Assembly (NCBI GenBank): GCA_964489735.1
Contig: CAZBAL010000014.1
Location: 1 to 51,217, forward strand
Origin: Andreesenia sp964489735
GTDB taxonomy: Bacteria; Bacillota; Clostridia; Tissierellales; Gottschalkiaceae
Reading direction: 5' to 3'
Length of the DNA stretch: 51,217 nucleotides
Shown here: positions 1-8,675 of the stretch, piece by piece
Layout of the letters: every line of letters starts with the position of its first letter
How positions within the stretch are numbered: the first letter of the stretch is position 1
Program-made: the position numbers and the translations under genes
Notes under the pieces: model-generated
Databases searched by the model: none
Seen by the model: the letters and a program-made list of their open reading frames with translations, nothing else
What the model was told of the DNA's origin: nothing

Positions 1-2400
1 TTGCCAGGAACTGACCACGCAAGTATTTCTACTGAGGCGAGAGTTGTTGCTAAGCTTGAATCTGAAGGGAAAAACAAATATGAAATGGGTAGAGAAGCAT
101 TTCTTGAAGAAGCTTGGGAATGGACAGAAAAATATGGTGGAAATATAAAGAAGCAGCTTAGAAAACTTGGAGTTTCATGTGATTGGTCAAGAGATAGATT
201 CACTCTTGATGAAGGTTTAAGCGAAGCTGTTGAAGAGGTATTTATAAGGCTTTACGACAAGGGGCTTATTTACAGAGGAGACAGAATAATTAACTGGTGT
301 CCGAGCTGCAGCACTGCAATATCAGATGCTGAAGTTGAACATGAGGATACTGACGGAAAGTTCTGGCATATTAAATATCCGTTCAAGGACTCTGATGAGT
401 ATCTTGCGATTGCAACTACAAGACCTGAGACTATGCTTGGTGACTTAGCAGTTGCGGTTCATCCAGAGGATGAAAGATATAAAGATCTAATTGGTAAAAC
501 TTTAATTTTACCTCTAGTAGGAAGAGAAATACCTGTTATTGCAGATGAATATGTTGAAAAGGATTTCGGTTCGGGTGCTGTTAAGATAACACCTTCACAT
601 GATCCAAATGATTTTGAGGTTGGAGCAAGACATAATTTAGGTCAACTTAGAGTTATGAATGATGATGCCACTATCTATGATGATGGCGATAAATATGCAG
701 GTATGGACAGATATGAAGCTAGAAAAGAGATAGTTAAAGATTTAGAGGAGCAAGGGTACCTTCTTAAAATAGAAGATCATGAACACAGTGTAGGTCATTG
801 TGAGAGATGTTCAACTGTTGTTGAGCCTATAATATCGAAGCAATGGTTTGTTTCTATGAAAGACTTGGCAGCTCCTGCTTTAGAAGCATATAAAAATAAA
901 GAAGTTAATTTTGTTCCAGAGAGATTTGGAAAGACATATACTCACTGGCTTGAAGAAATCAGAGATTGGTGTATTTCTAGACAGCTTTGGTGGGGACATA
1001 GATTGCCTGTTTACTACTGTAAAGATTGTGATGAAATAATCGTATCACGTGAAGAAGTTAAAGAGTGTACAAAATGTAAATCCTCAGATGTTTACAGAGA
1101 TCCTGATACGCTTGATACTTGGTTCTCATCAGCACTATGGCCTTTCTCAACATTAGGATGGCCTCATGAAACAGAAGATCTTAAGAAGTTCTATCCTACA
1201 GATGTTTTAGTAACTGGATACGATATAATTTTCTTCTGGGTTGTTAGAATGGTATTTTCAGGAATAGAGCAGATGGGAGAGGTCCCATTTAAAGATGTAT
1301 TTATAAATGGACTTGTTAGAGACTCACAAGGTAGAAAGATGAGCAAGTCTCTTGGAAATGGAATTGACCCTCTTGAAGTAATAGATGAATATGGTGCAGA
1401 TGCGCTTAGATTCATGCTTTCAACTGGTAACAGTCCAGGAAATGACATGAGATTCCATGTTGAGAGAGTTGAGGCGAGCAGAAACTTTGCAAACAAACTT
1501 TGGAATGCATCTAGATTCGCACTTATGAATATAGATAAAGAGTATAAATTTGATGTAGATAAACTTCAGCAAGAGGATAAATGGGTTCTTTCTAGAATCA
1601 ATAAACTTTCTTCTGAAATAGTTGAAAATTTAGATAAATATGAACTTGGTATGGCCGCGAACAAGGTGTATGATTTCACATGGAATGAGTTCTGTGACTG
1701 GTATATTGAGCTTATAAAGCCAAGACTTTATGGTGAAGGCGATACTAAGGAAACAGCTCAGGGTGTGCTTCTTTACGTTCTAAGAAATGTTCTGAAAATG
1801 CTTCATCCATTTATGCCTTATATCACAGAGGAAATCTGGTCGTATCTGCCGGGTGAAGAAGGTTATCTTATTAATGCCAGCTGGCCAGTTAAAGATGACA
1901 GCCTGATATTTGATGAGTCAGAGAAAAATATGGAGTTTGTTATGGACTGCATAAAGAGCGTAAGAAATATAAGATCAGAAATGAACGTTGTTCCTTCTAG
2001 AAAAGCTAAGATAATATTTGTAACTAAAGATTCAGGTTTAAAATCAGTTCTTGAGTCATCAGAGGTGTTCTTCGAAAAGCTAGCTTCTGCATCAGAAATA
2101 GAAGTTCAAGATACTAAAGATGGAATAGGTGAAGATGCGGTATCAGCTGTTGTTACTGGATGTGAAATATTCTTACCGCTTGAAGAACTTGTTGATATAT
2201 CTCTTGAAATCGAAAGACTTGAAAAAGAGAAAAAGAAACTTGAAGGTGAAATAAAAAGAGTTGATGGGAAGCTTTCAAATGAAGGTTTTGTTAGCAAAGC
2301 ACCTGAGAAAGTAATCGAGGAAGAAAGACAGAAAAAAGTTAAATATCAGGATATGATGGACAAAGTTGTTGAAAGACTGGAAGGTCTTAAAAACAAATAG
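1..2400 (+). CDS. valS: Valine--tRNA ligase (5' end missing)
   Basis: Class I aminoacyl-tRNA synthetase that charges tRNA-Val and edits mischarged Thr. The fragment opens with PGTDHASIST, a motif about 80 residues into ValRS, so the N-terminus with the HIGH motif lies left of the window and the TTG at base 1 is an internal Leu codon. The CP1 editing domain shows ATTRPETMLGD near residue 138 and GSGAVKITPSHDPNDF near 190. Putative zinc-binding cysteines occur near 100-103, 270 and 340-360. The KMSKS loop is intact at residues 446-450, followed by an anticodon-binding domain with WCDWY-like residues near 560. The last 70 residues are a Lys/Glu-rich coiled-coil arm typical of ValRS. The 799 residues fit a roughly 880-residue family protein. 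The next gene, folC, starts 141 bp downstream in the same direction, the common clostridial valS-folC order. Confidence 0.97.
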   Translation: MPGTDHASISTEARVVAKLESEGKNKYEMGREAFLEEAWEWTEKYGGNIKKQLRKLGVSCDWSRDRFTLDEGLSEAVEEVFIRLYDKGLIYRGDRIINWCPSCSTAISDAEVEHEDTDGKFWHIKYPFKDSDEYLAIATTRPETMLGDLAVAVHPEDERYKDLIGKTLILPLVGREIPVIADEYVEKDFGSGAVKITPSHDPNDFEVGARHNLGQLRVMNDDATIYDDGDKYAGMDRYEARKEIVKDLEEQGYLLKIEDHEHSVGHCERCSTVVEPIISKQWFVSMKDLAAPALEAYKNKEVNFVPERFGKTYTHWLEEIRDWCISRQLWWGHRLPVYYCKDCDEIIVSREEVKECTKCKSSDVYRDPDTLDTWFSSALWPFSTLGWPHETEDLKKFYPTDVLVTGYDIIFFWVVRMVFSGIEQMGEVPFKDVFINGLVRDSQGRKMSKSLGNGIDPLEVIDEYGADALRFMLSTGNSPGNDMRFHVERVEASRNFANKLWNASRFALMNIDKEYKFDVDKLQQEDKWVLSRINKLSSEIVENLDKYELGMAANKVYDFTWNEFCDWYIELIKPRLYGEGDTKETAQGVLLYVLRNVLKMLHPFMPYITEEIWSYLPGEEGYLINASWPVKDDSLIFDESEKNMEFVMDCIKSVRNIRSEMNVVPSRKAKIIFVTKDSGLKSVLESSEVFFEKLASASEIEVQDTKDGIGEDAVSAVVTGCEIFLPLEELVDISLEIERLEKEKKKLEGEIKRVDGKLSNEGFVSKAPEKVIEEERQKKVKYQDMMDKVVERLEGLKNK

Positions 2401-2541
2401 GGAAATCTATTAGCTTTAAATAATATTAATAAATATAGGATATTGAATTAGATATATAATCGGGAAGACTCCTACTTTTTGAGAATATGCAGTAGGGAGT
2501 TCACAACAAACTTTATTGAAAGAAGAGGAAAGAAGATAGAG

Positions 2542-3840
2542 ATGAATAGAGTAGAAGAAGCTATAAATTATATTCATAGTACAAATAAATTTGGTTCAGT
2601 TTTAGGACTTGAAAATATCACAACACTTTTAGACAAAATGGGAAATCCTCAGGATAAACTTAAGTTTATCCATGTTGCTGGAACAAATGGCAAGGGATCG
2701 ACTTGTTCGTATATGATAAATATTCTTAAGGAAAGTGGATATAGAGTTGGACTTTTTACATCTCCTTATCTTGAAGTTTTCAACGAGAGAATAAGAATAA
2801 ATGATGATAATATTACAGATGAGGCATTAGCTGAGATAACTTTTGATGTCAAAGAGAAAGTTGATGAAATGCTTGCCGAAGGTTCGAATCATCCTACAGA
2901 ATTTGAAATAGTTACTGCTATAGGGATGCAGTACTTTGTGGATGAAAAGATAGACTTTGTTGTCCTTGAAGTTGGTCTTGGTGGAAGATATGACTCTACA
3001 AACGTTATAAGTGAATCGGTAGCGTCTGTGCTGACTCCTATTGCAATGGATCATATAGATGTATTAGGTGATACTCTTGGGAAAATAGCATATGAAAAAG
3101 CTGGGATAATTAAGCCAGGAGGTTTAGTAATATCTTATCCTCAGGAAAAAGAAGCTATGGACGTTGTTGAAGAGGTTGCAAAGGAAGAGAATGCTGAGCT
3201 TGTTGTTACTCCAATGGAAACTCTAAAGATAAACTCTATTGGTGAAACAGGAAGCGTATTTGATTTCAAGCATAAAGATTATGATTTTAAAAATCTTGAG
3301 ATAAAGCTTATCGGAGAGCATCAGGCAAACAATGCCTGTACGGCTCTTACTACTATTTTAGAGCTTAAAGATAGAGGAATAGTAGTAACTGATGAAGAGA
3401 AGATAAAAAAGGGTCTATTAGGCACTAGATGGATTGGAAGACTTGAGCTTATAAGAACTAATCCTAGATTTGTTATAGATGGTGCTCATAATCTTCAGGG
3501 TATAGAAGCTCTTAAGAAGTCACTTTCTGAGCTGTTTAAATACAGAAAGCTGATTCTTGGGCTTGGAATACTTGCTGATAAGGATGTAGACCATATGATA
3601 GCTGAAATGGCGCCATTAGGAGATGTAGTAATCGTTACTGAGCCAAATATTTTCAGAGCTATGACTGCTGAAGAGCTTGGCGAGAAAATGAAAAAGCTGA
3701 ATGATAATGTAATAGTGGAAAAAGATATAGAAAAAGCTATAGATAAGGCATTTGAATTGGCTGAAGATGAAGATCTGATTCTGTTCTCAGGATCGCTTTA
3801 TCTGATTGGTGATGTAAGAAGAATAGCTATGAGTAAGTAA
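2542..3840 (+). CDS. folC: Bifunctional folylpolyglutamate synthase / dihydrofolate synthase
   Basis: ATP-dependent Mur-ligase-like enzyme that adds glutamate to folates (and to dihydropteroate in bifunctional forms). The P-loop HVAGTNGKGST is at residues 44-54, and the Mur-ligase motif GLGGRYDSTN follows near residue 150. The conserved H/D segment GAHNLQG near 315 belongs to the C-terminal domain. I chose the ATG at 2542 because AGAGGAAAG lies about 9 bases upstream and the protein then begins MNRVEEAINYIH like its relatives. The reading frame stays open 63 bases further upstream, but that extension has no good ribosome binding site. The 432-residue length is normal. It lies downstream of valS and ends at a bidirectional terminator facing the convergent DUF4364 gene. 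Confidence 0.95.
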   Translation: MNRVEEAINYIHSTNKFGSVLGLENITTLLDKMGNPQDKLKFIHVAGTNGKGSTCSYMINILKESGYRVGLFTSPYLEVFNERIRINDDNITDEALAEITFDVKEKVDEMLAEGSNHPTEFEIVTAIGMQYFVDEKIDFVVLEVGLGGRYDSTNVISESVASVLTPIAMDHIDVLGDTLGKIAYEKAGIIKPGGLVISYPQEKEAMDVVEEVAKEENAELVVTPMETLKINSIGETGSVFDFKHKDYDFKNLEIKLIGEHQANNACTALTTILELKDRGIVVTDEEKIKKGLLGTRWIGRLELIRTNPRFVIDGAHNLQGIEALKKSLSELFKYRKLILGLGILADKDVDHMIAEMAPLGDVVIVTEPNIFRAMTAEELGEKMKKLNDNVIVEKDIEKAIDKAFELAEDEDLILFSGSLYLIGDVRRIAMSK

Positions 3841-3970
3841 AGCACATTTTGAATGAATTTGAGTGAATAGAATAAGTATCTGTATGATTAAAGGTACTAG
3901 ATGCTTGTGATAGTCTGAAAATAACAGGATATTGATTCTGAAAAGTTAATGACAAATACAATAATAAAAG

Positions 3971-4030
3971 AAAAAGATGAGCCAGGGAATTTAGTTGTAA
4001 AATTCTCAGGTTCATCTTTTTATATTTTTG
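3971..4030. terminator. Bidirectional intrinsic terminator between folC and the DUF4364 gene
   Basis: A hairpin of about 20 bp with G-U pairs has arms at 3971-3992 and 3999-4020. It is flanked by an A-run on the left and a T-run on the right, so it can stop transcription from both convergent genes. Confidence 0.85.
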
Positions 4031-4044
4031 TTTTTTATAATTTC

Positions 4045-4578
4045 CTAATATTCCTTGATAAGCGCATCCATAATATCTTTAAATACCCCCGATGAATTAT
4101 CTTTCCAGTTATCGCATATCATCTGTGCCTGCTCAGGTGAAGGGACATCAAGAGTAAGACTGAATATCACCGAGTCTTTTTCTACCACTTTCAAAATAAC
4201 TATATATTCATTATCTGTTTTTTTGAAATAATTAGCAATGATCTGACTTTTTAGGACGATTTGTCTTTTCTTTTCCTCATAAGTTTCATCTATGCTGTTT
4301 TTAATCTCTTCTGGTATTCTATCTTCAAAGAAAGCAAGTGAATCTCTTCCTGCTTTTGTGAGATTGTAATACTCACTGCCTTCTTTAGTTGTAATCTCTA
4401 TAAATTTTGAATTTACAAGCTCCCCTAAAAACTGCTGAATCAAAAAGTAGTTCATATAGTTATGCTCAAGCACAAATTGTGTAATATCATTATTTAGCAT
4501 AGGGATATCTACACGATTCATGATGTATAGAATCAAAAGCTTTGATTTAAGCAGCTCATCAGAATTATCTTCAAACAT
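4045..4578 (-). CDS. DUF4364 family protein (winged-helix-like)
   Basis: 177-residue protein recognised as the clostridial DUF4364 family, whose function is unknown. The N-terminal half (about residues 8-80) reads like a winged helix: KLLILYIMNRVDIPM, then NYFLIQQFLGELVNSKFIE and a wing ending YYNLTKAGRDSL. This suggests a DNA-binding or regulatory role (inference). The C-terminal half is beta-rich and ends with SPEQAQMICDNWK. The ATG at 4578 is preceded by GGGGTGAAAAT at good spacing; a slightly longer reading from 4593 would put the start inside that ribosome binding site. It lies 61 bp downstream of psd on the same strand, with AT-rich -10-like sequences in the gap, so it may be co-transcribed or have its own promoter. 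Confidence 0.85.
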   Translation of the reverse strand: MFEDNSDELLKSKLLILYIMNRVDIPMLNNDITQFVLEHNYMNYFLIQQFLGELVNSKFIEITTKEGSEYYNLTKAGRDSLAFFEDRIPEEIKNSIDETYEEKKRQIVLKSQIIANYFKKTDNEYIVILKVVEKDSVIFSLTLDVPSPEQAQMICDNWKDNSSGVFKDIMDALIKEY

Positions 4579-4639
4579 ATTTTCACCCCACATTACCGTT
4601 ACAATTAGTATTATTATAATTATAACATAGTAGAGAGAA

Positions 4640-5596
4640 TTATTGCGTTACTTTGAGACCGATTTTCTCTCCCATAAAGACATAAGTTTCAAGACCATTC
4701 TCAGTGTTTTCAACTAAATCTTTATCGAATGCAACTTTGTCTTTCTCAAAAATTAATATTACTGTAGAGCCTCCAAATTTAAAGTATCCTTTTTCGGAGC
4801 CCTTTTCAAAGTTCAATTGGGTTTGTTCTGTTTCGATATGTTCTGTTTTTTCATTGTCATCATTGCTATTATGCTTTTGTCCATATGTTTGAACTATAGA
4901 ACCTACGAATGTAGCTCCAACCTCTATATATGCCACATCTCCAAAATTTTCTGTTTTTAATACTGATATTTCTCTTTTGTTTTTACTGTAAAGTTCATTT
5001 ACTTTGCTGACAGCTATAGGGTGCACAGAGTAATAATCTCCTTCTATAAGATCATCTGTGAGTACTGAGCATCTGTCTATGAAATGATATCTATGATAGT
5101 CTGATGGTGCTAGTCGGAATATAGCTAGGCTTCCTCCACGATATTTATCATATAGATATTTATTGTCTAAAAGTTTAGAAAGTGTAAAATCAAATCCTTT
5201 TATATTGAATTCAGCATCATCTTCTATGCTTTCTAAAAACAGAGCTTTGCTATCTGCTGGAGAAATCAAGGATGATGGATTCATATCTATATTTCTTTTA
5301 GACATATCCAATTTTCTTGCAAAAAAATCATTGAATGATTTAAATTTTTCCGGATCAGTTTCCTGAAACAGAGACATATCAATATTGTATTCTGCTATGA
5401 ACTTTTTGATTTTATTTCTGCTGATTTTTAAATCCTGCATTTTTCCATATAATATCGATAAAAACTTTCTTTTGACTAAAAGTTCTAAAAAAAGATTTCC
5501 AGATTTATGTAAATAAAGCCAGTTGAGCAGCTTAAGTCCTGGTGTCTTTTCATCTATAAGTGTGTTTGAAGATCTGTCTATATATTTTTGATTCAT
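4640..5596 (-). CDS. psd: Phosphatidylserine decarboxylase proenzyme
   Basis: Pyruvoyl-dependent membrane-associated enzyme that decarboxylates phosphatidylserine to phosphatidylethanolamine. The self-cleavage site FGGST is present with Ser277 as the predicted pyruvoyl precursor. The histidine-rich YHRYHF motif near residue 168 and the PADS motif near 110 supply the other protease-like active-site residues. After cleavage the alpha chain would be about 42 residues. The 318-residue length is slightly longer than the usual clostridial form because of a polar, acidic insert (about residues 238-262) just before the cleavage site. The start codon has GAAAGGA upstream. No phosphatidylserine synthase gene is present nearby, so substrate supply must be encoded elsewhere. 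Confidence 0.95.
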   Translation of the reverse strand: MNQKYIDRSSNTLIDEKTPGLKLLNWLYLHKSGNLFLELLVKRKFLSILYGKMQDLKISRNKIKKFIAEYNIDMSLFQETDPEKFKSFNDFFARKLDMSKRNIDMNPSSLISPADSKALFLESIEDDAEFNIKGFDFTLSKLLDNKYLYDKYRGGSLAIFRLAPSDYHRYHFIDRCSVLTDDLIEGDYYSVHPIAVSKVNELYSKNKREISVLKTENFGDVAYIEVGATFVGSIVQTYGQKHNSNDDNEKTEHIETEQTQLNFEKGSEKGYFKFGGSTVILIFEKDKVAFDKDLVENTENGLETYVFMGEKIGLKVTQ

Positions 5597-5710
5597 TGGT
5601 TACATTCCTTTCACAAAATACTATAATAGTACTGAATATGATATACTAATTATATATAAACTGCAGATAAAAGAGAAGAGCTCTATGTAGTTATTTGGGA
5701 GGGCTTTAAG

Positions 5711-5887
5711 TTGAACTACAAATTAATACTTACGATTGCTTTTTTTGTTATTTTTATAAGTATCCAGTTCACACTGAACCTGATACTTAAGGAGCTTAGG
5801 GACTTAAAGAGAATTTTGATAAAAGAAAAAGAAAGTGAAAGATTAAAGAATCTTGATACGTATCAAAATATTAAAGGCTTAAAATAG
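5711..5887 (+). CDS. Small single-pass membrane protein, 58 residues
   Basis: Short gene starting at TTG 5711 behind a very strong ribosome binding site (GGGAGGG at 5699-5705). The protein has one hydrophobic segment (residues 4-24, LILTIAFFVIFISIQFTLNL) followed by a basic, Lys/Glu-rich helix that ends in IKGLK. This suggests a bitopic protein with a cytoplasmic charged tail. It is transcribed divergently from psd and is followed at once by two tandem hairpins. I do not recognise the family. The case for a real gene is the ribosome binding site, the coherent membrane segment plus amphipathic tail, and a stop codon placed just before the hairpins. Confidence 0.7.
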   Translation: MNYKLILTIAFFVIFISIQFTLNLILKELRDLKRILIKEKESERLKNLDTYQNIKGLK

Positions 5888-5894
5888 ACAAAAA

Positions 5895-5952
5895 AATACA
5901 TCCCTGTTCAAGGGATGTATTGGTCAGTATTATATCTGGGAGATATAATACT
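5895..5952. terminator. Two tandem perfect hairpins after the 58-residue gene
   Basis: Hairpin 1 has 11-bp arms at 5895-5905 and 5911-5921 with a 5-base loop. Hairpin 2 has 12-bp perfect arms at 5926-5937 and 5941-5952 with a GGG loop. Hairpin 1 is preceded by seven A bases and so has a terminator-like T-run only on the minus strand. Neither has a clean T-tract on the plus strand, so simple termination of the small gene is not certain. Confidence 0.55.
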
Positions 5953-6138
5953 ATAATTTATTTGTTAAATTAGAATACATAATTAAAGGGGAATTGGGAA
6001 AGTTGTATTCTTTAACAATTCCATTTTATCACTAAACAAATTGAAATGCAAGAGCTTAAATATAAACAGTTAATTAACAGTTAACTTCGTTTTCAAAGTG
6101 GCATATAACCATTAACAAAGAAGAGGGTGGGACTGGAT
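5953..6138. other. Structured non-coding stretch upstream of the methyltransferase gene
   Basis: A third imperfect hairpin pairs GGAATTG near 5990 with CAATTCC near 6018. The flanks TTTGTT (about 5960) and AACAAA (about 6035) could close a larger stem around it. Near 6070-6090 there is a repeated CAGTTAA/AACAGTTAAC sequence. No open frame with a ribosome binding site is visible. It could be a leader RNA or a small RNA gene; I cannot assign a class. Confidence 0.35.
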
Positions 6139-6903
6139 TTGAGTACATATAGTGGATTTGCTAAGTATTATGATGATTTGATGTATGATGTTGATTATGA
6201 TGATTGGTATAATTTCATAAAAAAAATTTCTGATAAAAAATATTCTAAAGTTCTCGAGATGGCTTGTGGAACTGGAAATCTAACAGAATATATAGCAGAA
6301 GACCCAGATGTTACAACGATAACTTGTTTTGACTTGTCGGAAGATATGCTTATTGAAGCAAATGATAAGCTTAAGAAGTATCCAAATATTGATATATTGA
6401 AAATGGATATGAGAGAAATAAAGTTTAAAGATAAGAAGTTCGATCTGGCTGTGTCTGCTTGTGACAGTATAAATTATATTCTAGAAGATGATGATCTCAT
6501 CAAAGTCTTTAAAGGAGCATATGATGCATTGGAGGATGATGGTGTTTTTGTTTTTGATATCAATTCATACTACAAACTCAGTGAAACTATAGGAAACAAC
6601 ACTTTCATTGATGAAAATGACAAAGTGTTTTATGTTTGGGAGAATTTTTTTGATGTAGAAACAAATATCTGTGAATTTTTCATCACTTTTTTCGAGAAGA
6701 ATCCAGATGGAAGATATACTAGATTTGATGAAACTCATGAAGAAAGAGCTTACAAGGAAGCGGATATAAAAAGATATTTAAAAGAAGCTGGGTTTAATTA
6801 TATAAGAACATATTATGATTTCAAGATGCAGTCATTAAGTGATGTAGAGATGGATAATGCAGACAGATTGTTTTTTGTTTGCAAGAAAGGTTTGACAGAA
6901 TAG
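6139..6903 (+). CDS. Class I SAM-dependent methyltransferase (YqeM-like)
   Basis: 254-residue cytoplasmic methyltransferase of the Rossmann type. Motif I VLEMACGTGNLTEYI (residues about 39-53) binds S-adenosylmethionine. The acidic FDLSEDML strand follows near residue 65 and MDMREIKF near 90. The N-terminus, YSGFAKYYDDLMYDVDYDDW, is typical of the YqeM branch found in Firmicutes. The substrate is unknown. I place the start at TTG 6139 because the ribosome binding site AGAGGGTGGG (6122-6131) covers the alternative GTG at 6127. The gene stands alone, and its last codons contain the -35 box of the downstream cold-shock promoter. Confidence 0.85.
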   Translation: MSTYSGFAKYYDDLMYDVDYDDWYNFIKKISDKKYSKVLEMACGTGNLTEYIAEDPDVTTITCFDLSEDMLIEANDKLKKYPNIDILKMDMREIKFKDKKFDLAVSACDSINYILEDDDLIKVFKGAYDALEDDGVFVFDINSYYKLSETIGNNTFIDENDKVFYVWENFFDVETNICEFFITFFEKNPDGRYTRFDETHEERAYKEADIKRYLKEAGFNYIRTYYDFKMQSLSDVEMDNADRLFFVCKKGLTE

Positions 6904-6920
6904 AAAACCTATGTTAGAAT
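6892..6920 (+). promoter_or_regulatory. Sigma-A promoter of the cold-shock gene
   Basis: TTGACA at 6892-6897 and TAGAAT at 6915-6920 are separated by 17 bases, with an extended -10 TG at 6912-6913. The -35 box lies inside the end of the methyltransferase gene. It predicts a leader of about 57 bases before the cold-shock start codon. Confidence 0.8.
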
Positions 6921-6983
6921 TTTATTATATCTTAATTAAACGTAAGATGTTTTAATTTTTTTTATTTGGAGGAATGTTTTAAG

Positions 6984-7184
6984 ATGGTAAAAGGTACAGT
7001 TAAATGGTTTAACGCAACAAAAGGATACGGATTTATTTCAGGAGAAGACGGAGAAGACGTATTCGTACACTACTCAGCTATCGAAGTTGATGGGTACAAA
7101 ACTCTTGAAGAAGGTCAAGAGGTAGAGTTCGAAGTTGTTGAAGGAGAAAAAGGACCTCAAGCAACTAACGTTACTACTCTATAA
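6984..7184 (+). CDS. cspA: Cold-shock protein (CspA family)
   Basis: 66-residue single cold-shock domain that binds single-stranded RNA/DNA and keeps mRNA unfolded. The two RNA-binding motifs are complete: RNP1 KGYGFIS (residues 16-22) and RNP2 VFVHYSAI (residues 29-36). The ATG at 6984 has GGAGGA at 6968-6973. It sits behind a near-consensus promoter with a short AT-rich leader and is followed by a strong terminator, so it forms a single-gene transcript. Codons such as AAC, GAC and TAC are more frequent than in neighbouring genes, consistent with high expression. Confidence 0.95.
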   Translation: MVKGTVKWFNATKGYGFISGEDGEDVFVHYSAIEVDGYKTLEEGQEVEFEVVEGEKGPQATNVTTL

Positions 7185-7295
7185 TTTGCAGCAAACCAAA
7201 ATTTAGTTAAGTAATAATTACATATCTTATACAACGTAAAAGACCTCATGTAATTGAATCGCTGTGGCGAAGAATTTAACTTATTTAAAATTGCC

Positions 7296-7330
7296 AGAAA
7301 ACCCCGAATTTATTTCGGGGTTTTCTGTGT
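7296..7330 (+). terminator. Intrinsic terminator after the cold-shock gene
   Basis: Perfect 13-bp stem, AGAAAACCCCGAA at 7296-7308 pairing with 7314-7326, with a 5-base loop. The arms themselves supply A and T runs, so it can act on either strand. It lies 110 bases after the stop codon, leaving a long 3' region that may also fold (TAATTACAT near 7214 can pair with ATGTAATT near 7246). Confidence 0.85.
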
Positions 7331-7382
7331 ATAAAATACCTTTACTTGATCATTTTTTTGAAATATTTTTCGAGGTGATATA

Positions 7383-8255
7383 ATGAAAAGCTATATAGTT
7401 AGAGGAATTGATAAAGGAAAAAACTTTAGATTTTTTGTAGCAGAGACTACAGAAGTTGTGAATGAAATGACTAAAATCCATAAATGCATGCCAACAGCAG
7501 CGGCTGCACTAGGAAGGCTAGCAACTGTAACTTCTATAATGGGATATATGGATAAGAATAAAGGAGACAAGGTTTCAGTTCAGATAAAAGGTGATGCGGA
7601 TATTAAAAACATAATCTGTGTTGCAAACAATGAAATCAATATAAAGGGATATATATCTAATCCATTAGCAAACCCGCCACTTAAGCCGAATGGAAAGCTT
7701 AATGTTGGTGGAGCTATAGGCCATGGAAAAGTAACTGTTATCCAAGATTTAGGTCTTAAGGATTCATATGTTGGACAGTCGGAACTTGTAAATGGAGAGA
7801 TAGCTGAGGATATGGCTAACTACTTTGCAAGATCGGAGCAGCAGCCATCAGCAGTATCTCTGGGCGTTATGGTTGATAAAGATTACTCTGTTAAGGCATC
7901 AGGGGGCTTTATAATTCAAGTTATGCCAGGGGCAGAGGATGAGGCTATTGATCTGCTGGAAAAAGTGCTTACTGAGTCTAAGCCTATGTCGCAATTAATA
8001 TCTGAAAGCTATACTCCGGAAAGAATTTTAGAAGAAGTATTTTCTGAATTTGAAGTGGAAATATTAGAAAAAAGAGAAATTAAACATGACTGTGATTGCT
8101 CAAGAGATAAAATCGAGGGTGTTTTAATCAGTCTTGGTGAAGAAGAAATAAAAGATATGATAGAAAAAGATAATGGGACAGAAGTCATGTGCCATTTCTG
8201 CAATACGACTTATAAGTACAGTGGCGAAGAATTACAAAGTTTTTTAGATAGATAA
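7383..8255 (+). CDS. hslO: Redox-regulated chaperone Hsp33
   Basis: Cytoplasmic holdase chaperone that is inactive when reduced and zinc-bound, and activated by oxidative unfolding. The four zinc cysteines are present: C237 and C239 (CDC) and C270 and C273 (CHFC). The N-terminal domain carries KCMPTAAAALGRL near residue 36 and the conserved GAIGHGKVTVIQDLGLK near residue 113. The ATG follows GAGGTGATATA at ideal spacing. The 290-residue length is normal. It is monocistronic, between the cold-shock terminator and its own terminator at 8262. Confidence 0.96.
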   Translation: MKSYIVRGIDKGKNFRFFVAETTEVVNEMTKIHKCMPTAAAALGRLATVTSIMGYMDKNKGDKVSVQIKGDADIKNIICVANNEINIKGYISNPLANPPLKPNGKLNVGGAIGHGKVTVIQDLGLKDSYVGQSELVNGEIAEDMANYFARSEQQPSAVSLGVMVDKDYSVKASGGFIIQVMPGAEDEAIDLLEKVLTESKPMSQLISESYTPERILEEVFSEFEVEILEKREIKHDCDCSRDKIEGVLISLGEEEIKDMIEKDNGTEVMCHFCNTTYKYSGEELQSFLDR

Positions 8256-8261
8256 ATTTCT

Positions 8262-8299
8262 AACACCAGTCGGACTAATCAGCTCTGACTGGTGTTTTT
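8262..8299 (+). terminator. Intrinsic terminator after hslO
   Basis: 10-bp stem AACACCAGTC (8262-8271) with GACTGGTGTT (8287-8296), followed by TTT. Confidence 0.8.
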
Positions 8300-8397
8300 C
8301 AATTATCTTATGCGTATTGTTTTTCATTCTAAATAGCAGTTATGCAGACAATTTTTAGTGAACTGATACATATAAATAAAAAAGTTTGTAAAAGTTA

Positions 8398-8426
8398 TTG
8401 ACTAACAAAAAAATATATAGTAAGAT
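8398..8426 (+). promoter_or_regulatory. Promoter of the tRNA-Phe/tRNA-Cys transcript
   Basis: TTGACT at 8398-8403, 17-base spacer, TAAGAT at 8421-8426. Transcription would start about 12 bases before the tRNA-Phe gene. Confidence 0.7.
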
Positions 8427-8444
8427 AATATCTGTAGTCAAAAA

Positions 8445-8520
<76 letters not shown>

Positions 8521-8527
8521 AGTTCAT

Positions 8528-8602
<75 letters not shown>

Positions 8603-8607
8603 TAATC

Positions 8608-8638
8608 AACCTTTGTTCGAAAGAGCAAAGGTTTTTTT
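8608..8638 (+). terminator. Intrinsic terminator after the tRNA pair
   Basis: Stem AACCTTTG (8608-8615) with CAAAGGTT (8626-8633), then a run of T. The next gene's ribosome binding site begins 20 bases later, so some read-through into it is possible. Confidence 0.8.
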
Positions 8639-8675
8639 GCATTTATTTTGCATTTATAAGGAGAAAAAGCAGAAC

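Noticed and set aside
2467..2502. Imperfect hairpin between valS and folC
   Set aside because: Stem of about 9 bp with a bulge and no T-run. Too weak to call a terminator or attenuator.
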